A stretch of 16,944 nt of DNA from assembly GCA_947499755.1 (NCBI GenBank), contig CANMPU010000004.1:1-16944 (forward strand). The letters are read 5' to 3'. This stretch comes from Betaproteobacteria bacterium. Its GTDB lineage: Bacteria > Pseudomonadota > Gammaproteobacteria > Burkholderiales > CANMPU01. The translations under genes and the position numbers were made by a program. The notes beneath the pieces are model-generated. The model had not been told where the DNA came from and made no database searches. It saw only the letters and a list, made by a program, of their open reading frames with translations. Positions 1 to 5,987 of this stretch are shown here, piece after piece. How positions within the stretch are numbered: the stretch's first letter is position 1; each line of letters begins with the position of its first letter.

Positions 1-2307
1 TTTATCGATCGCCTCTGCGGCGTCGGTACCCCCAGGGGGATTATCCGCCCCTACCTCGGCGGGGACGCTCTCCTGGAAAAAATACTCTAGTAGGCCGCCC
101 TTGTTCCCAGGGGTTCTTAATCCAGTATCGGGATCGATATTTGTCGCAACTACGCCTTCCGGTACTGGGGACAATTCCTCGGGCACATTCTTCAGCACCT
201 TGCCCATATAATTCATCCAAATCGGCAACGCGGCCTGTGCCCCGGTTTCGTTTTTCCCCAAGGTATGTGGGTTGTCAAACCCTATCCAGGATACCGCCAC
301 CAGGTTACGCTGATAACCCGAAAACCAAGCATCGACTAAATCATTCGTCGTCCCGGTTTTCCCTGCTAGATCATTACGCCCTAGCTGCATGGCGCGGCTT
401 CCGGTACCTACCCTAATCACATCCTGCATTAGACTACCCATAATGAAGGCGTTTCTCACATCAATGACGCGTTGCGCGCCCTCACCGGCTCGCAGCGGCT
501 TTGCCCGCACGATAGTCGCGCCGCGAGCATCTTCAATTCTATCTATAAAATAAGGCTTCACTTTGTATCCACCATTTGCAAAGACGGCGTAACCCGCAAC
601 AAGTTGTAGCGGAGTAGCAGAACCCGCTCCTAGTGCCAGCGTAAGATAGGGTGGATGCAGCTCAGGATCAAATCCGAAACGTGTAATATAGTCCTGCGCA
701 TACTGTGGTCCAATTGCCTGCAAAACACGGATTGAAACCATATTTTTAGACTTTGCCAACGCCGGGCGCAACCGCATAGGCCCCGCATACTCATCCTCGT
801 AATTTTTTGGCTCCCACGATTTTGACCCCGTCTGCTCCGCGTCGAATGTAATTGGAGCATCTTGTACAATTGTCGCAGGAGTAAACCCTTTTTCTAAAGC
901 AGCTGAGTAAATAAAAGGTTTAAAACATGATCCGGGTTGGCGGAAAGCTTGGGTTACATGATTAAACTGGCTAAGGTTGAAATCAAACCCACCTACCAGG
1001 GAAAGAATCGCGCCGTCCCACGGGTTAATAGCGACGAGTGCCGCCTCGACTGCCGGTAATTGCGCGACTTCCCAGTTTCCGTTGGGTGTTTTGTGTACGC
1101 GCACTAAAGCACCACGCCTAATTCTCTGATTGGGGGCAACCTGGCTTCCGAGAAATTTTTGTACAAAACTCAACCCGTCTCCTGCAATTTCGAATAGGCC
1201 CCCGCCTTTTCGATATATCTTCACGAAGCGTTGATTTGCTTCCAATACAATTGCCGCGCGAAAATCTACGTTTTCGACTTGGTCTTGTAGCATTTCCTCA
1301 AGATTTTCGTCCGCAATTTGCCCGCTCAAGTCAAAAAACCCTTCCGGGCCACGATAGCCATGTCGTTTGTCATGAGCATCTACCCCATCACGCAACGCGG
1401 CATAGGCGGCCTCTTGGTGCGATTTGCGCAGCGTAGTAAAAACTTTAAATCCCTTCGCATAGGCATCGTCGTGGTAGCGTTCAAACATAGCCTGTCTGAC
1501 CATTTCGGCAATATAATCGGCCCCCGCGAGATATTGTTTTTGCTCGCGGGTAACTGCGATGACTTGCGTCGTGGCTTCGTCGTAGTCTTCCTGGGTAACG
1601 TAGCCCAGCTCCAACATTCTGCGTAACACGTACCTTTGTCGCAGTTTAGATCGCTCAGGATTGACTACGGGGTTGAATGTGCTTGGTGCTTTTGGTAAGC
1701 CCGCAAGGACGGCCATTTCTGCGAGATTAAGGTGCTCTAGATTTTTACCAAAATAAATTTGCGCTGCAGCCGCAAATCCATACGCGCGCTGACCTAAATA
1801 AATTTGATTGATATAAAGCTGGAGTATTTCGTCTTTACTTAGGCTATGTTCAATTTTGAATGCGAGCAGTGCCTCATTAAATTTTCGCATCAACGTCTTT
1901 TCTTTTGATAAAAAGAAATTGCGCGCCACTTGCATTGTAATGGTTGACGCTCCCTGACGCGTCCCACCCGCTGCGAAGTTCGAATAGGCAGCACGTAAAA
2001 CACCGATGTAATCTACGCCCTTATGTCGATAAAATCGTTCGTCTTCTGCTGCTATAATTGCTTGCAACATTTTGACTGGGACCGCGTCAATCCGGACCAA
2101 GGCCCTGCGCTCTTCACCGAACTCACCGATTTGGATGCCCTCCGCGCTATAGACCCTTAGTGGGACCTTCGGCTGATAGTCGGTAAGCGCTTCTAGGGTT
2201 GGCAAGTTCGGGTACGCGAGTACCGCGGTGAACCCCGCCAAGAAAGTCCCTAATAAAGCGACGAGTAGAAATGGGGAGAGTAAATAGAGCCACCAACGAT
2301 TTAACAT
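1..2307 (-). CDS. mrcA: Penicillin-binding protein 1A (bifunctional glycosyltransferase/transpeptidase), C-terminus cut by window edge
   Basis: Polymerises lipid II into glycan strands and cross-links the peptides, acting from the inner membrane in the periplasm. 769 codons are read without a stop; the family is usually about 800-850 aa, so only the tail is missing. A single N-terminal membrane anchor spans roughly residues 7-31. The GT51 domain shows the catalytic EDERFYRH block (Glu88, residues 88-95), then QGASTITMQ (118-126) and KDEILQLYIN (158-167). The transpeptidase domain has SxxK (Ser460-Lys463, SCFK), SKN (520-522) and KTG (650-652). The ATG at 2307 starts just before the hydrophobic anchor and is preceded by a weak AGG. 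The gene is divergent from the pilM remnant, the usual ponA/pilM arrangement. No frameshift was seen in the reading. Also known as ponA. Confidence 0.97.
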   Translation of the reverse strand, partial: MLNRWWLYLLSPFLLVALLGTFLAGFTAVLAYPNLPTLEALTDYQPKVPLRVYSAEGIQIGEFGEERRALVRIDAVPVKMLQAIIAAEDERFYRHKGVDYIGVLRAAYSNFAAGGTRQGASTITMQVARNFFLSKEKTLMRKFNEALLAFKIEHSLSKDEILQLYINQIYLGQRAYGFAAAAQIYFGKNLEHLNLAEMAVLAGLPKAPSTFNPVVNPERSKLRQRYVLRRMLELGYVTQEDYDEATTQVIAVTREQKQYLAGADYIAEMVRQAMFERYHDDAYAKGFKVFTTLRKSHQEAAYAALRDGVDAHDKRHGYRGPEGFFDLSGQIADENLEEMLQDQVENVDFRAAIVLEANQRFVKIYRKGGGLFEIAGDGLSFVQKFLGSQVAPNQRIRRGALVRVHKTPNGNWEVAQLPAVEAALVAINPWDGAILSLVGGFDFNLSQFNHVTQAFRQPGSCFKPFIYSAALEKGFTPATIVQDAPITFDAEQTGSKSWEPKNYEDEYAGPMRLRPALAKSKNMVSIRVLQAIGPQYAQDYITRFGFDPELHPPYLTLALGAGSATPLQLVAGYAVFANGGYKVKPYFIDRIEDARGATIVRAKPLRAGEGAQRVIDVRNAFIMGSLMQDVIRVGTGSRAMQLGRNDLAGKTGTTNDLVDAWFSGYQRNLVAVSWIGFDNPHTLGKNETGAQAALPIWMNYMGKVLKNVPEELSPVPEGVVATNIDPDTGLRTPGNKGGLLEYFFQESVPAEVGADNPPGGTDAAEAIDK

Positions 2308-2376
2308 CAATAGACCTGTGGACCTAGCTTTTTGAGGAGAGAATTTAAAATGAGGCTCTTAAAATAGTACAGGCGG

Positions 2377-2382
2377 ATTATA
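2377..2382 (-). promoter_or_regulatory. Possible -10 element for mrcA
   Basis: On the minus strand a perfect TATAAT lies about 70 bp upstream of the mrcA start codon, in the divergent mrcA/pilM intergenic region. No good -35 is visible 16-18 bp further upstream (the sequence there reads CACGGC or ACGGCT), so the assignment rests on the -10 alone and on position. Confidence 0.35.
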
Positions 2383-2445
2383 AACGCGAACCCCTTAGAG
2401 CCGTGAGATTATTGCAAATAAATACTTTGACATGGTATGGAGTTG

Positions 2446-2474
2446 TTGCTGGCATTTAATGCAATTTATATAAA
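2446..2474 (+). promoter_or_regulatory. Candidate sigma-70 promoter of the former pilM operon
   Basis: TTGCTG (2446-2451), a 17-bp spacer and TATAAA (2469-2474) stand 18 bp ahead of the ATG of the pilM remnant. A second -35-like TTGACA at 2427-2432 has no well-spaced -10. The -10 lies inside an 18-bp palindrome. If active, transcripts would enter the pilM fragment and stop at the hairpin at 2608-2631 inside the insert. Confidence 0.35.
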
Positions 2475-2478
2475 TTGC
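2461..2478. repeat. Perfect 18-bp palindrome overlapping the putative pilM -10
   Basis: GCAATTTATATAAATTGC is its own reverse complement (9+9, no spacer). It lies between the divergent mrcA and pilM starts and covers the putative pilM -10. Its position and symmetry would suit a dimeric regulator's operator, but no regulator can be named from the sequence and chance is possible. Confidence 0.4.
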
Positions 2479-2491
2479 GTCAAAGCCTTGT

Positions 2492-2584
2492 ATGCTTAAA
2501 GGAAAAATCGGATTTAATCTCGATTTTCTAGAGGAGATTTTTAAACCCAAAACTCCTCCGCGCATCGGCGTGGACATTAGCTCC
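2492..2584 (+). pseudogene. pilM: pilM 5' fragment (first 31 codons), interrupted by insertion
   Basis: Reads MLKGKIGFNL then DFLEEIFKPK, TPPRIGVDISS. The final part is the conserved N-terminus of the actin-like type IV pilus protein PilM (family pattern GVDISSxSVKLVEL). The homology stops at the AGCTCC at 2579-2584; beyond it the frame reads TTSKVQVRS and hits a stop after about 18 unrelated codons. The ATG at 2492 is the only in-frame ATG seen and sits 18 bp after a candidate -10; there is no strong Shine-Dalgarno. PilM is cytoplasmic and binds the N-terminus of PilN in the pilus alignment complex. The continuation of the gene lies at 3717. The gene is divergent from mrcA, as expected for an intact pilMNOPQ locus. 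Confidence 0.85.
2579..2584. repeat. Left copy of AGCTCC direct repeat (likely target-site duplication)
   Basis: AGCTCC here encodes the two Ser codons of PilM GVDISS. The same hexamer recurs at 3717-3722 directly before the TCGTCGGTGAAG that continues PilM (SSVK). The two copies bound the inserted segment. Confidence 0.65.
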
Positions 2585-2607
2585 ACCACTTCCAAGGTAC
2601 AAGTAAG

Positions 2608-2631
2608 AAGCCACCGAGAGGTGGTTTTTTT
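2608..2631 (+). terminator. Rho-independent terminator at the left end of the insert
   Basis: Stem CCACC (2611-2615), loop GAGA, stem GGTGG (2620-2624), followed by seven T. The stem extends by three weaker pairs (AAG with TTT). It faces plus-strand transcription coming from the pilM promoter, so it would cut off read-through into the insert. Confidence 0.75.
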
Positions 2632-2641
2632 ATACCCATAA

Positions 2642-2674
2642 AATAAAGCCACTTCGATGAGTGGCTTTATTATT
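2642..2674 (-). terminator. Strong terminator hairpin of the outer-membrane protein gene (two-way)
   Basis: A 12-bp perfect stem (AATAAAGCCACT at 2642-2653 with AGTGGCTTTATT at 2660-2671) encloses the 6-nt loop TCGATG. It starts 13 bp beyond the stop codon of the beta-barrel gene. On the minus strand the stem ends in TTTATTTTAT, a U-rich tail; on the plus strand the tail TTTATTATT is also U-rich, so it could work both ways. Confidence 0.8.
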
Positions 2675-2686
2675 GCTTAATTTTTA

Positions 2687-3394
2687 TTAATTAAATTTAT
2701 AACTTAACTTCAGCATTAAACTATCTAATGAAGGATTAACATTTACATCATACGTTGGAATATAGCCACTTAAGTCTTGACCAATTTGTGTCTTATCATT
2801 AAATTCATAATGATCGTAGTTAATACCAAGAATAATATTCTTATTCAATAACTTTAAAGATTTGTCGAAACCTAAACCAATAAGATAGCCAGATTGTCTA
2901 TTGCTACTTACGCCGGTGTGATCGTATGTAGGGATTTCGTCAGCTTGAGTAGAAAATTTTGCTGATGCGTAACCTAATTTCGCATAAATTAAATTATCAT
3001 CAAATGCATAACCGAATTTACCAGCGATTGAATTTATATTCTTCATTCGAACTTTGAAACTATTGGTAGCGAAACTTCCAGTCATCTGCTTCGTTTCCTC
3101 TAAATCCCCAAAAGTATGATCTAATTCAACGCCAAATAAATAGTTCTTATACTGTTTTTGAGCACCAAGAAAAATTCCACCTAATGCCGAAGTGTCTTTC
3201 AGGTCTATGCTGTCGCCGTAAGCATTAAAATAGTGCTGAGATCCAACAACCCTGTTTTCTAATTTAGAGTCCATGGACGCATAACCTACTTTCGCACCAA
3301 CGGATATTCCAGACCAGTCATATGAATCTGCATATCTAATATTTGCACTTGCTATCAACAAAACTAGCATTAATTTTACAAATTTTTGGTTCAT
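2687..3394 (-). CDS. Outer-membrane beta-barrel protein (opacity/Omp25-like), inserted gene
   Basis: A 235-aa protein with a signal peptide: MNQKFVK, a hydrophobic stretch LMLVLLIASA, then a likely cleavage near residues 20-23 (after RYA). The mature protein opens with DWSGISVGAKVGY, the typical first strand of the small porin/opacity barrel family. Alternating aromatic/hydrophobic strands follow (GGIFLGAQ, LFGVELDHTFG, AGKFGYAF, LIYAKLGYASA, GYLIGLGF, NIILGINYDHY). It ends LMLKLSYKFN; most such barrels end in F, so the final Asn is slightly unusual. The ATG at 3394 is chosen because AAGGA lies 8 nt upstream; an in-frame TTG at 3412 would put that ribosome site inside the gene. The gene is A+T-rich compared with its neighbours and lies inside the insert in pilM, antisense to pilM. 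It appears intact. Its ligand and role are not identifiable. Confidence 0.85.
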   Translation of the reverse strand: MNQKFVKLMLVLLIASANIRYADSYDWSGISVGAKVGYASMDSKLENRVVGSQHYFNAYGDSIDLKDTSALGGIFLGAQKQYKNYLFGVELDHTFGDLEETKQMTGSFATNSFKVRMKNINSIAGKFGYAFDDNLIYAKLGYASAKFSTQADEIPTYDHTGVSSNRQSGYLIGLGFDKSLKLLNKNIILGINYDHYEFNDKTQIGQDLSGYIPTYDVNVNPSLDSLMLKLSYKFN

Positions 3395-3461
3395 CAGGGA
3401 ATTCCTTATCAATAAGTTTTAGAAAAACTGGTTATATCAGGAATAATGAGGATTGGACTAA

Positions 3462-3477
3462 AAGGTTAACGAACCTT
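3462..3477. repeat. Small inverted repeat in the leader of the outer-membrane protein gene
   Basis: AAGGTT, loop AACG, AACCTT: a 6-bp perfect stem with a 4-nt loop, about 70-80 bp upstream of the beta-barrel start codon. If the promoter proposed further upstream is right it would form in the 5' untranslated RNA; otherwise it could be an operator. Confidence 0.3.
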
Positions 3478-3498
3478 AAGTGCTCGAAGCTGTGAAGG

Positions 3499-3528
3499 AG
3501 CATACGCGTAATTAGTAAACTATAGCAA
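3499..3528 (-). promoter_or_regulatory. Weak candidate promoter of the inserted outer-membrane protein gene
   Basis: On the minus strand: TTGCTA (3528 to 3523), an 18-bp spacer, then TATGCT (3504 to 3499), about 105 bp upstream of the ATG at 3394. The match is moderate and other A+T-rich -10-like sites occur nearby, so this is only one possibility. Confidence 0.25.
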
Positions 3529-3641
3529 TCAAAAAGAGAAAACCCGAAAAACCCTCCCCATTTACCTCTCCCTGCTAAAATACCCCTTAACATCTGGGGC
3601 AGGGCATCAAAACCCCCGCCAAAGTTTTTTTTGGGTAGTTT

Positions 3642-3650
3642 TGTGGATAA
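3642..3650 (-). other. Perfect DnaA-box 9-mer
   Basis: TGTGGATAA is the reverse complement of the consensus DnaA box TTATCCACA. It lies in the noncoding part of the insert beside a T-run. Only a single exact box was noticed and no replication protein gene is present, so an origin is not claimed. Confidence 0.35.
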
Positions 3651-3716
3651 GAGGGATTGTCAAAACCCACATCTTGCTGATTAAATTCGGGAAAACATAA
3701 CAATCCCATTTTGTGC

Positions 3717-3722
3717 AGCTCC
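3717..3722. repeat. Right copy of AGCTCC direct repeat (likely target-site duplication)
   Basis: Identical to 2579-2584. From here the pilM reading frame resumes: TCC followed by TCG TCG GTG AAG (SSSVK). Confidence 0.65.
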
Positions 3723-4036
3723 TCGTCGGTGAAGCTAGTCGAACTTGCTACTGCCGGAAAAGACCATTACCGAATTGACCGTTATGCGATTGAGCCGCTT
3801 CCTCGTGACGCGGTTGTCGACGGGAACATCCAGAATATTGAGGCAGTTACCGATGCTCTTAAACGCTGCTGGAAACGATCCGGTACGCGGATTAAAAATC
3901 TAGCGCTCGCTCTACCTTCCGCAGCGGTAATCACAAAAAAATTATCGTACCCACAGACCAGCGCGATGAAGATCTACAGTTAATGGTCGAAACGGAAGCC
4001 AATCAGTATATCCCCTTGGCGTTAGGTGTCCGCTAG
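3717..4036 (+). pseudogene. pilM: pilM internal fragment with frameshift and early stop
   Basis: After the right repeat the frame reads SSVKLVELATAGKDHYRIDR, YAIEPLPRDAVVDGNI and IKNLALALPSAAVITKK, the conserved N-terminal third of PilM. At the A7 run (3935-3941) one A is missing; adding it back restores IIVPTDQRDEDLQ, LMVETEANQYIPLAL, which is again classic PilM (ESEANQYIPF in relatives), up to a TAG at 4034. Just beyond, FHTRLS may be a faint continuation. With the 5' piece, about 135 of the usual roughly 350 residues remain. The rest of pilM and pilN, pilO, pilP and pilQ are absent. An open stretch from a TTG at 3711 reaches a stop at 3983 but it is not a real gene. No functional PilM can be made. 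Confidence 0.9.
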
Positions 4037-4072
4037 TTCCACACGCGACTTAGTTAATTAAGTGCAATGGTT

Positions 4073-4101
4073 AGGGCGTACTCGCGTACGCCCTTATTTT
4101 T
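4073..4101 (+). terminator. Rho-independent terminator between the pilM remnant and aroK
   Basis: A 9-bp perfect stem AGGGCGTAC (4073-4081) and GTACGCCCT (4086-4094) with loop TCGC, followed by TATTTTT. It is oriented to stop plus-strand transcription from the pilM side, so aroK needs its own promoter downstream. Confidence 0.8.
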
Positions 4102-4113
4102 GGGGCAGAACGG

Positions 4114-4142
4114 TTGCTTGATGCGCTGGTCCTATTTAGAAT
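4114..4142 (+). promoter_or_regulatory. Candidate sigma-70 promoter for aroK-aroB
   Basis: TTGCTT (4114-4119), a 17-bp spacer and TAGAAT (4137-4142) lie between the terminator and aroK. This placement would give a leader of about 15-20 nt before the TTG at 4166. It makes sense of the layout, since the operon promoter upstream of pilM is separated by the insert and by two terminators. Confidence 0.5.
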
Positions 4143-4165
4143 CCCTAGTAGAAACTTATTGAACG

Positions 4166-4714
4166 TTGGCGAGTATTAAATTGGGGATACCAGAAAATGT
4201 GTTTATTGTCGGCCTAATGGGAGCGGGGAAAACTTCCGTTGGCAAGTTGCTTGCAAAACGCCTCAAAAAGCAATTTTACGACTCTGATCTGGAAATTGAG
4301 CGCCGTACCGGCGTGGATATATCTATGATTTTTGAGTTCGAGGGAGAACAAGGTTTTCGCAGACGTGAAACTGCCGTAATAAGAGAGTTGTCTGCCTTAC
4401 GTAATATCGTGCTAGCGACGGGCGGTGGTGCAGTATTAAGCGCGGAGAATCGTGAGCTTCTCGCTAAAAACGGCGCTGTGGTTTATCTAAGAGCTGCCAT
4501 TAAAGAGCTAATTAGGCGTATCCAGCACGACAAGAAACGCCCGTTGTTGGAGACAGAAGATCGCAACGCCAAACTTACCGAACTTTTAGCGTTACGCGAT
4601 CCTTTATACAAGGAAATCGCAGACATTATTGTCGATACTGGACGACAAAACCCGGCCAGCCTAACTCTAAAGCTAGAACAAGAGTTAATGGGACTACAAA
4701 CAAAAGATGTATAA
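4166..4714 (+). CDS. aroK: Shikimate kinase
   Basis: Phosphorylates shikimate at the 3-hydroxyl with ATP, the fifth step toward chorismate, in the cytoplasm. The 182-aa length fits the family (E. coli AroK 173 aa). Visible motifs: Walker [10 protein letters not shown] (residues 16-24), the Mg/shikimate pair in YDSD (Asp39, Asp41), shikimate-binding Arg65 in GFRRRE, the GGG of ATGGGAV (86-88) and the lid DKKRPLL with Arg125. The start is a TTG; an in-frame stop lies two codons upstream (4160-4162) and no in-frame ATG precedes the P-loop. A second TTG at 4181 is an alternative. No clear Shine-Dalgarno is seen. In relatives aroK follows pilQ; here it follows the pilM remnant directly. Confidence 0.95.
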   Translation: MASIKLGIPENVFIVGLMGAGKTSVGKLLAKRLKKQFYDSDLEIERRTGVDISMIFEFEGEQGFRRRETAVIRELSALRNIVLATGGGAVLSAENRELLAKNGAVVYLRAAIKELIRRIQHDKKRPLLETEDRNAKLTELLALRDPLYKEIADIIVDTGRQNPASLTLKLEQELMGLQTKDV

Positions 4715-4782
4715 AAAACGCGGTGCCGATTTGCTCGCCAGCAGAGCGGGTCGTTGAAAATCCTAGATCGATCGAAGAATCC

Positions 4783-5859
4783 ATGCAAACAATTCAAGTT
4801 GGCCTAAATAGTCGTAGCTATCCAATTTATATTGGAAATGGGCTTATTGCAAACGCTGATCTGGTGTTGCCGCTCTTGGCACAACCACACGTTGCCATCA
4901 TAACGAATGAAATCGTTGCGCCGCTGTATCTTGATCCGCTCGTGCGGTTTTTTACCAAGAATGGCGTGCGCACGCATACGCTAGCGCTGCCGGACGGCGA
5001 AGCCAACAAGGATTGGTCGACACTCAATCGCATTTTCGATTTTCTTTTAACAAATCGTTGCGAGCGTAAAACCACTTTGATTGCGTTAGGGGGCGGCGTA
5101 ATCGGCGATCTCACGGGTTTTGCTGCCGCGACGTATTTGCGTGGTGTCCCCTTTATTCAGATCCCCACAACACTGTTGGCACAAGTGGACTCGTCCGTGG
5201 GCGGAAAAACGGGGATCAATCACCCGCTAGGCAAGAATATGATAGGTGCATTTTATCAGCCGAAGCTGGTGCTTACTGACACGGATACGCTGCGCACGCT
5301 TCCCGATAAGGAAATATCTGCAGGATTGGCAGAAATAATTAAATACGGCCTAATTCGCGATTTACCTTTTTTTGTTTGGCTAGAAGAGAACATATCATTG
5401 CTTAGACAGAGAGACGCAGCTGCTCTTGCCTATGCGATTTCACAATCGTGTCAAAACAAAGCAGAGGTCGTTATGGCAGACGAACGCGAAGGTGGTGTGC
5501 GTGCGTTACTAAATTTGGGGCACACTTTCGGTCACGCGATTGAGGCGGGCCTTGGTTTTGGCACCTGGCTGCATGGCGAGGCTGTCGCTGCGGGAACAAT
5601 ATTAGCCGCAACCGTCTCATTAAGGATGAAATTAATAAGCGAACAAGACCTTGCCAGAATCAAGGATATTTATCAGAAAGCAGGGCTGCCAATAAAAGCG
5701 CCTAACCTAGGGAAAGATAAATACCTAGAACTGATGGGGTCAGACAAAAAAGTGGAGGGCGGAAAGATGCGCTTCATCCTACTAAAAAATATTGGCGCGG
5801 CATTTGTTTCTTCGGAGGTACCGCAGCAACTTTTGGTTGACCTCCTCTCTGCGCCCTAG
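4783..5859 (+). CDS. aroB: 3-dehydroquinate synthase
   Basis: Converts DAHP to 3-dehydroquinate, the second shikimate step, using NAD and a metal ion. It is 358 aa from the ATG at 4783, matching the usual size (E. coli 362). The NAD-binding [19 protein letters not shown] and [19 protein letters not shown] blocks are present. So are the Lys of [10 protein letters not shown] and the metal ligands Glu in GLAEIIKYG, His in NLGHTFGHA and His in LHGEAV, and the C-terminal [11 protein letters not shown] longer frame opens at a GTG at 4723, but its 20 extra residues ([11 protein letters not shown]...) have no family counterpart; [20 protein letters not shown] is the normal N-terminus. It lies 68 bp after aroK, probably in one transcript. 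Only a weak GAAGAA precedes the ATG. Confidence 0.96.
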   Translation: MQTIQVGLNSRSYPIYIGNGLIANADLVLPLLAQPHVAIITNEIVAPLYLDPLVRFFTKNGVRTHTLALPDGEANKDWSTLNRIFDFLLTNRCERKTTLIALGGGVIGDLTGFAAATYLRGVPFIQIPTTLLAQVDSSVGGKTGINHPLGKNMIGAFYQPKLVLTDTDTLRTLPDKEISAGLAEIIKYGLIRDLPFFVWLEENISLLRQRDAAALAYAISQSCQNKAEVVMADEREGGVRALLNLGHTFGHAIEAGLGFGTWLHGEAVAAGTILAATVSLRMKLISEQDLARIKDIYQKAGLPIKAPNLGKDKYLELMGSDKKVEGGKMRFILLKNIGAAFVSSEVPQQLLVDLLSAP

Positions 5860-5987
5860 GCCCTATCCCCTCGCCTCTATCAAATAGCGCTCGCCGCAAG
5901 TCGCCGCTGGTTGAAGCGCACGAACTAAGCATGTAAACTTAAACGCTTTTCTCCGCGCTTTGCAAATCGCTAGCGCTGGTGTAGAAC
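5860..5987 (+). other. Intergenic aroB-gltB, no gene recognised
   Basis: 128 bp without a credible coding region. Relatives with this gene order, as I recall them, often carry another gene here (dgt in many betaproteobacteria, a DamX-like gene in Pseudomonas). I could not recognise a remnant of either with confidence. No terminator hairpin or strong promoter was seen. Confidence 0.4.

Larger units (their letters stand above)
2585..3716. mobile_element. 1.13-kb insert in pilM carrying one outer-membrane protein gene; mobilisation mechanism unknown
   Basis: This segment separates two parts of pilM that are contiguous in the family. Deleting it with one flanking AGCTCC joins codon AGC-TCC to TCG-TCG-GTG exactly in frame, giving GVDISS-SSVKLVEL. 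Sampled 60-base lines of its coding part are about 28-40% G+C, against roughly 50% in neighbours. Contents from left to right: a 23-bp end, a plus-strand terminator, a two-way terminator hairpin, an outer-membrane beta-barrel gene on the minus strand, and about 300 bp of noncoding DNA. No transposase, integrase or terminal inverted repeat was found by eye. It could be a non-autonomous cassette moved in trans, or the remnant of a larger element. Calling it mobile is inference from the precise junction and duplication. Confidence 0.6.
3395..3716. other. Noncoding upstream region of the inserted gene, up to the right insert boundary
   Basis: No credible gene is seen. It holds the leader and likely promoter of the beta-barrel gene, a 16-bp hairpin sequence (3462-3477), C-rich blocks (3548-3600) and an eight-T run near 3624-3632. 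It also holds a perfect DnaA-box 9-mer (TGTGGATAA, 3642-3650) and an 8-bp inverted repeat (GGGATTGT at 3653-3660, ACAATCCC at 3700-3707) whose outer arm ends 9 bp from the boundary. Confidence 0.55.

Noticed and set aside
141..416. Plus-strand reading frames inside 1-2307, for example 141-416 and 1236-1626
   Set aside because: They are antisense shadows of mrcA, whose motifs and continuous frame explain the region.
2395..2652. An 85-codon minus-strand reading frame
   Set aside because: It runs antisense through the pilM 5' fragment, the insert junction and two terminator hairpins, and has no recognisable protein features.
2585..3716. Terminal inverted repeats or integron attC-type ends on the insert
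   Set aside because: Comparing the left end (ACCACTTCCAAGG) with the reverse complement of the right end (GCACAAAATGGG) shows no match, and no attC core pattern was seen.
3541..3716. A plasmid or phage replication origin
   Set aside because: Only one exact DnaA box, no iterons and no replication protein gene; noted as a finding but not called.
3711..3983. A 90-codon plus-strand reading frame starting with TTG that could be taken as a small gene
   Set aside because: Its sequence is PilM from the fourth residue on; the first codons belong to the insert. It is an internal piece of a broken gene.
4723..4782. GTG start giving a 20-residue extension of aroB
   Set aside because: The extension has no counterpart in AroB, while [10 protein letters not shown] at 4783 is a normal start.
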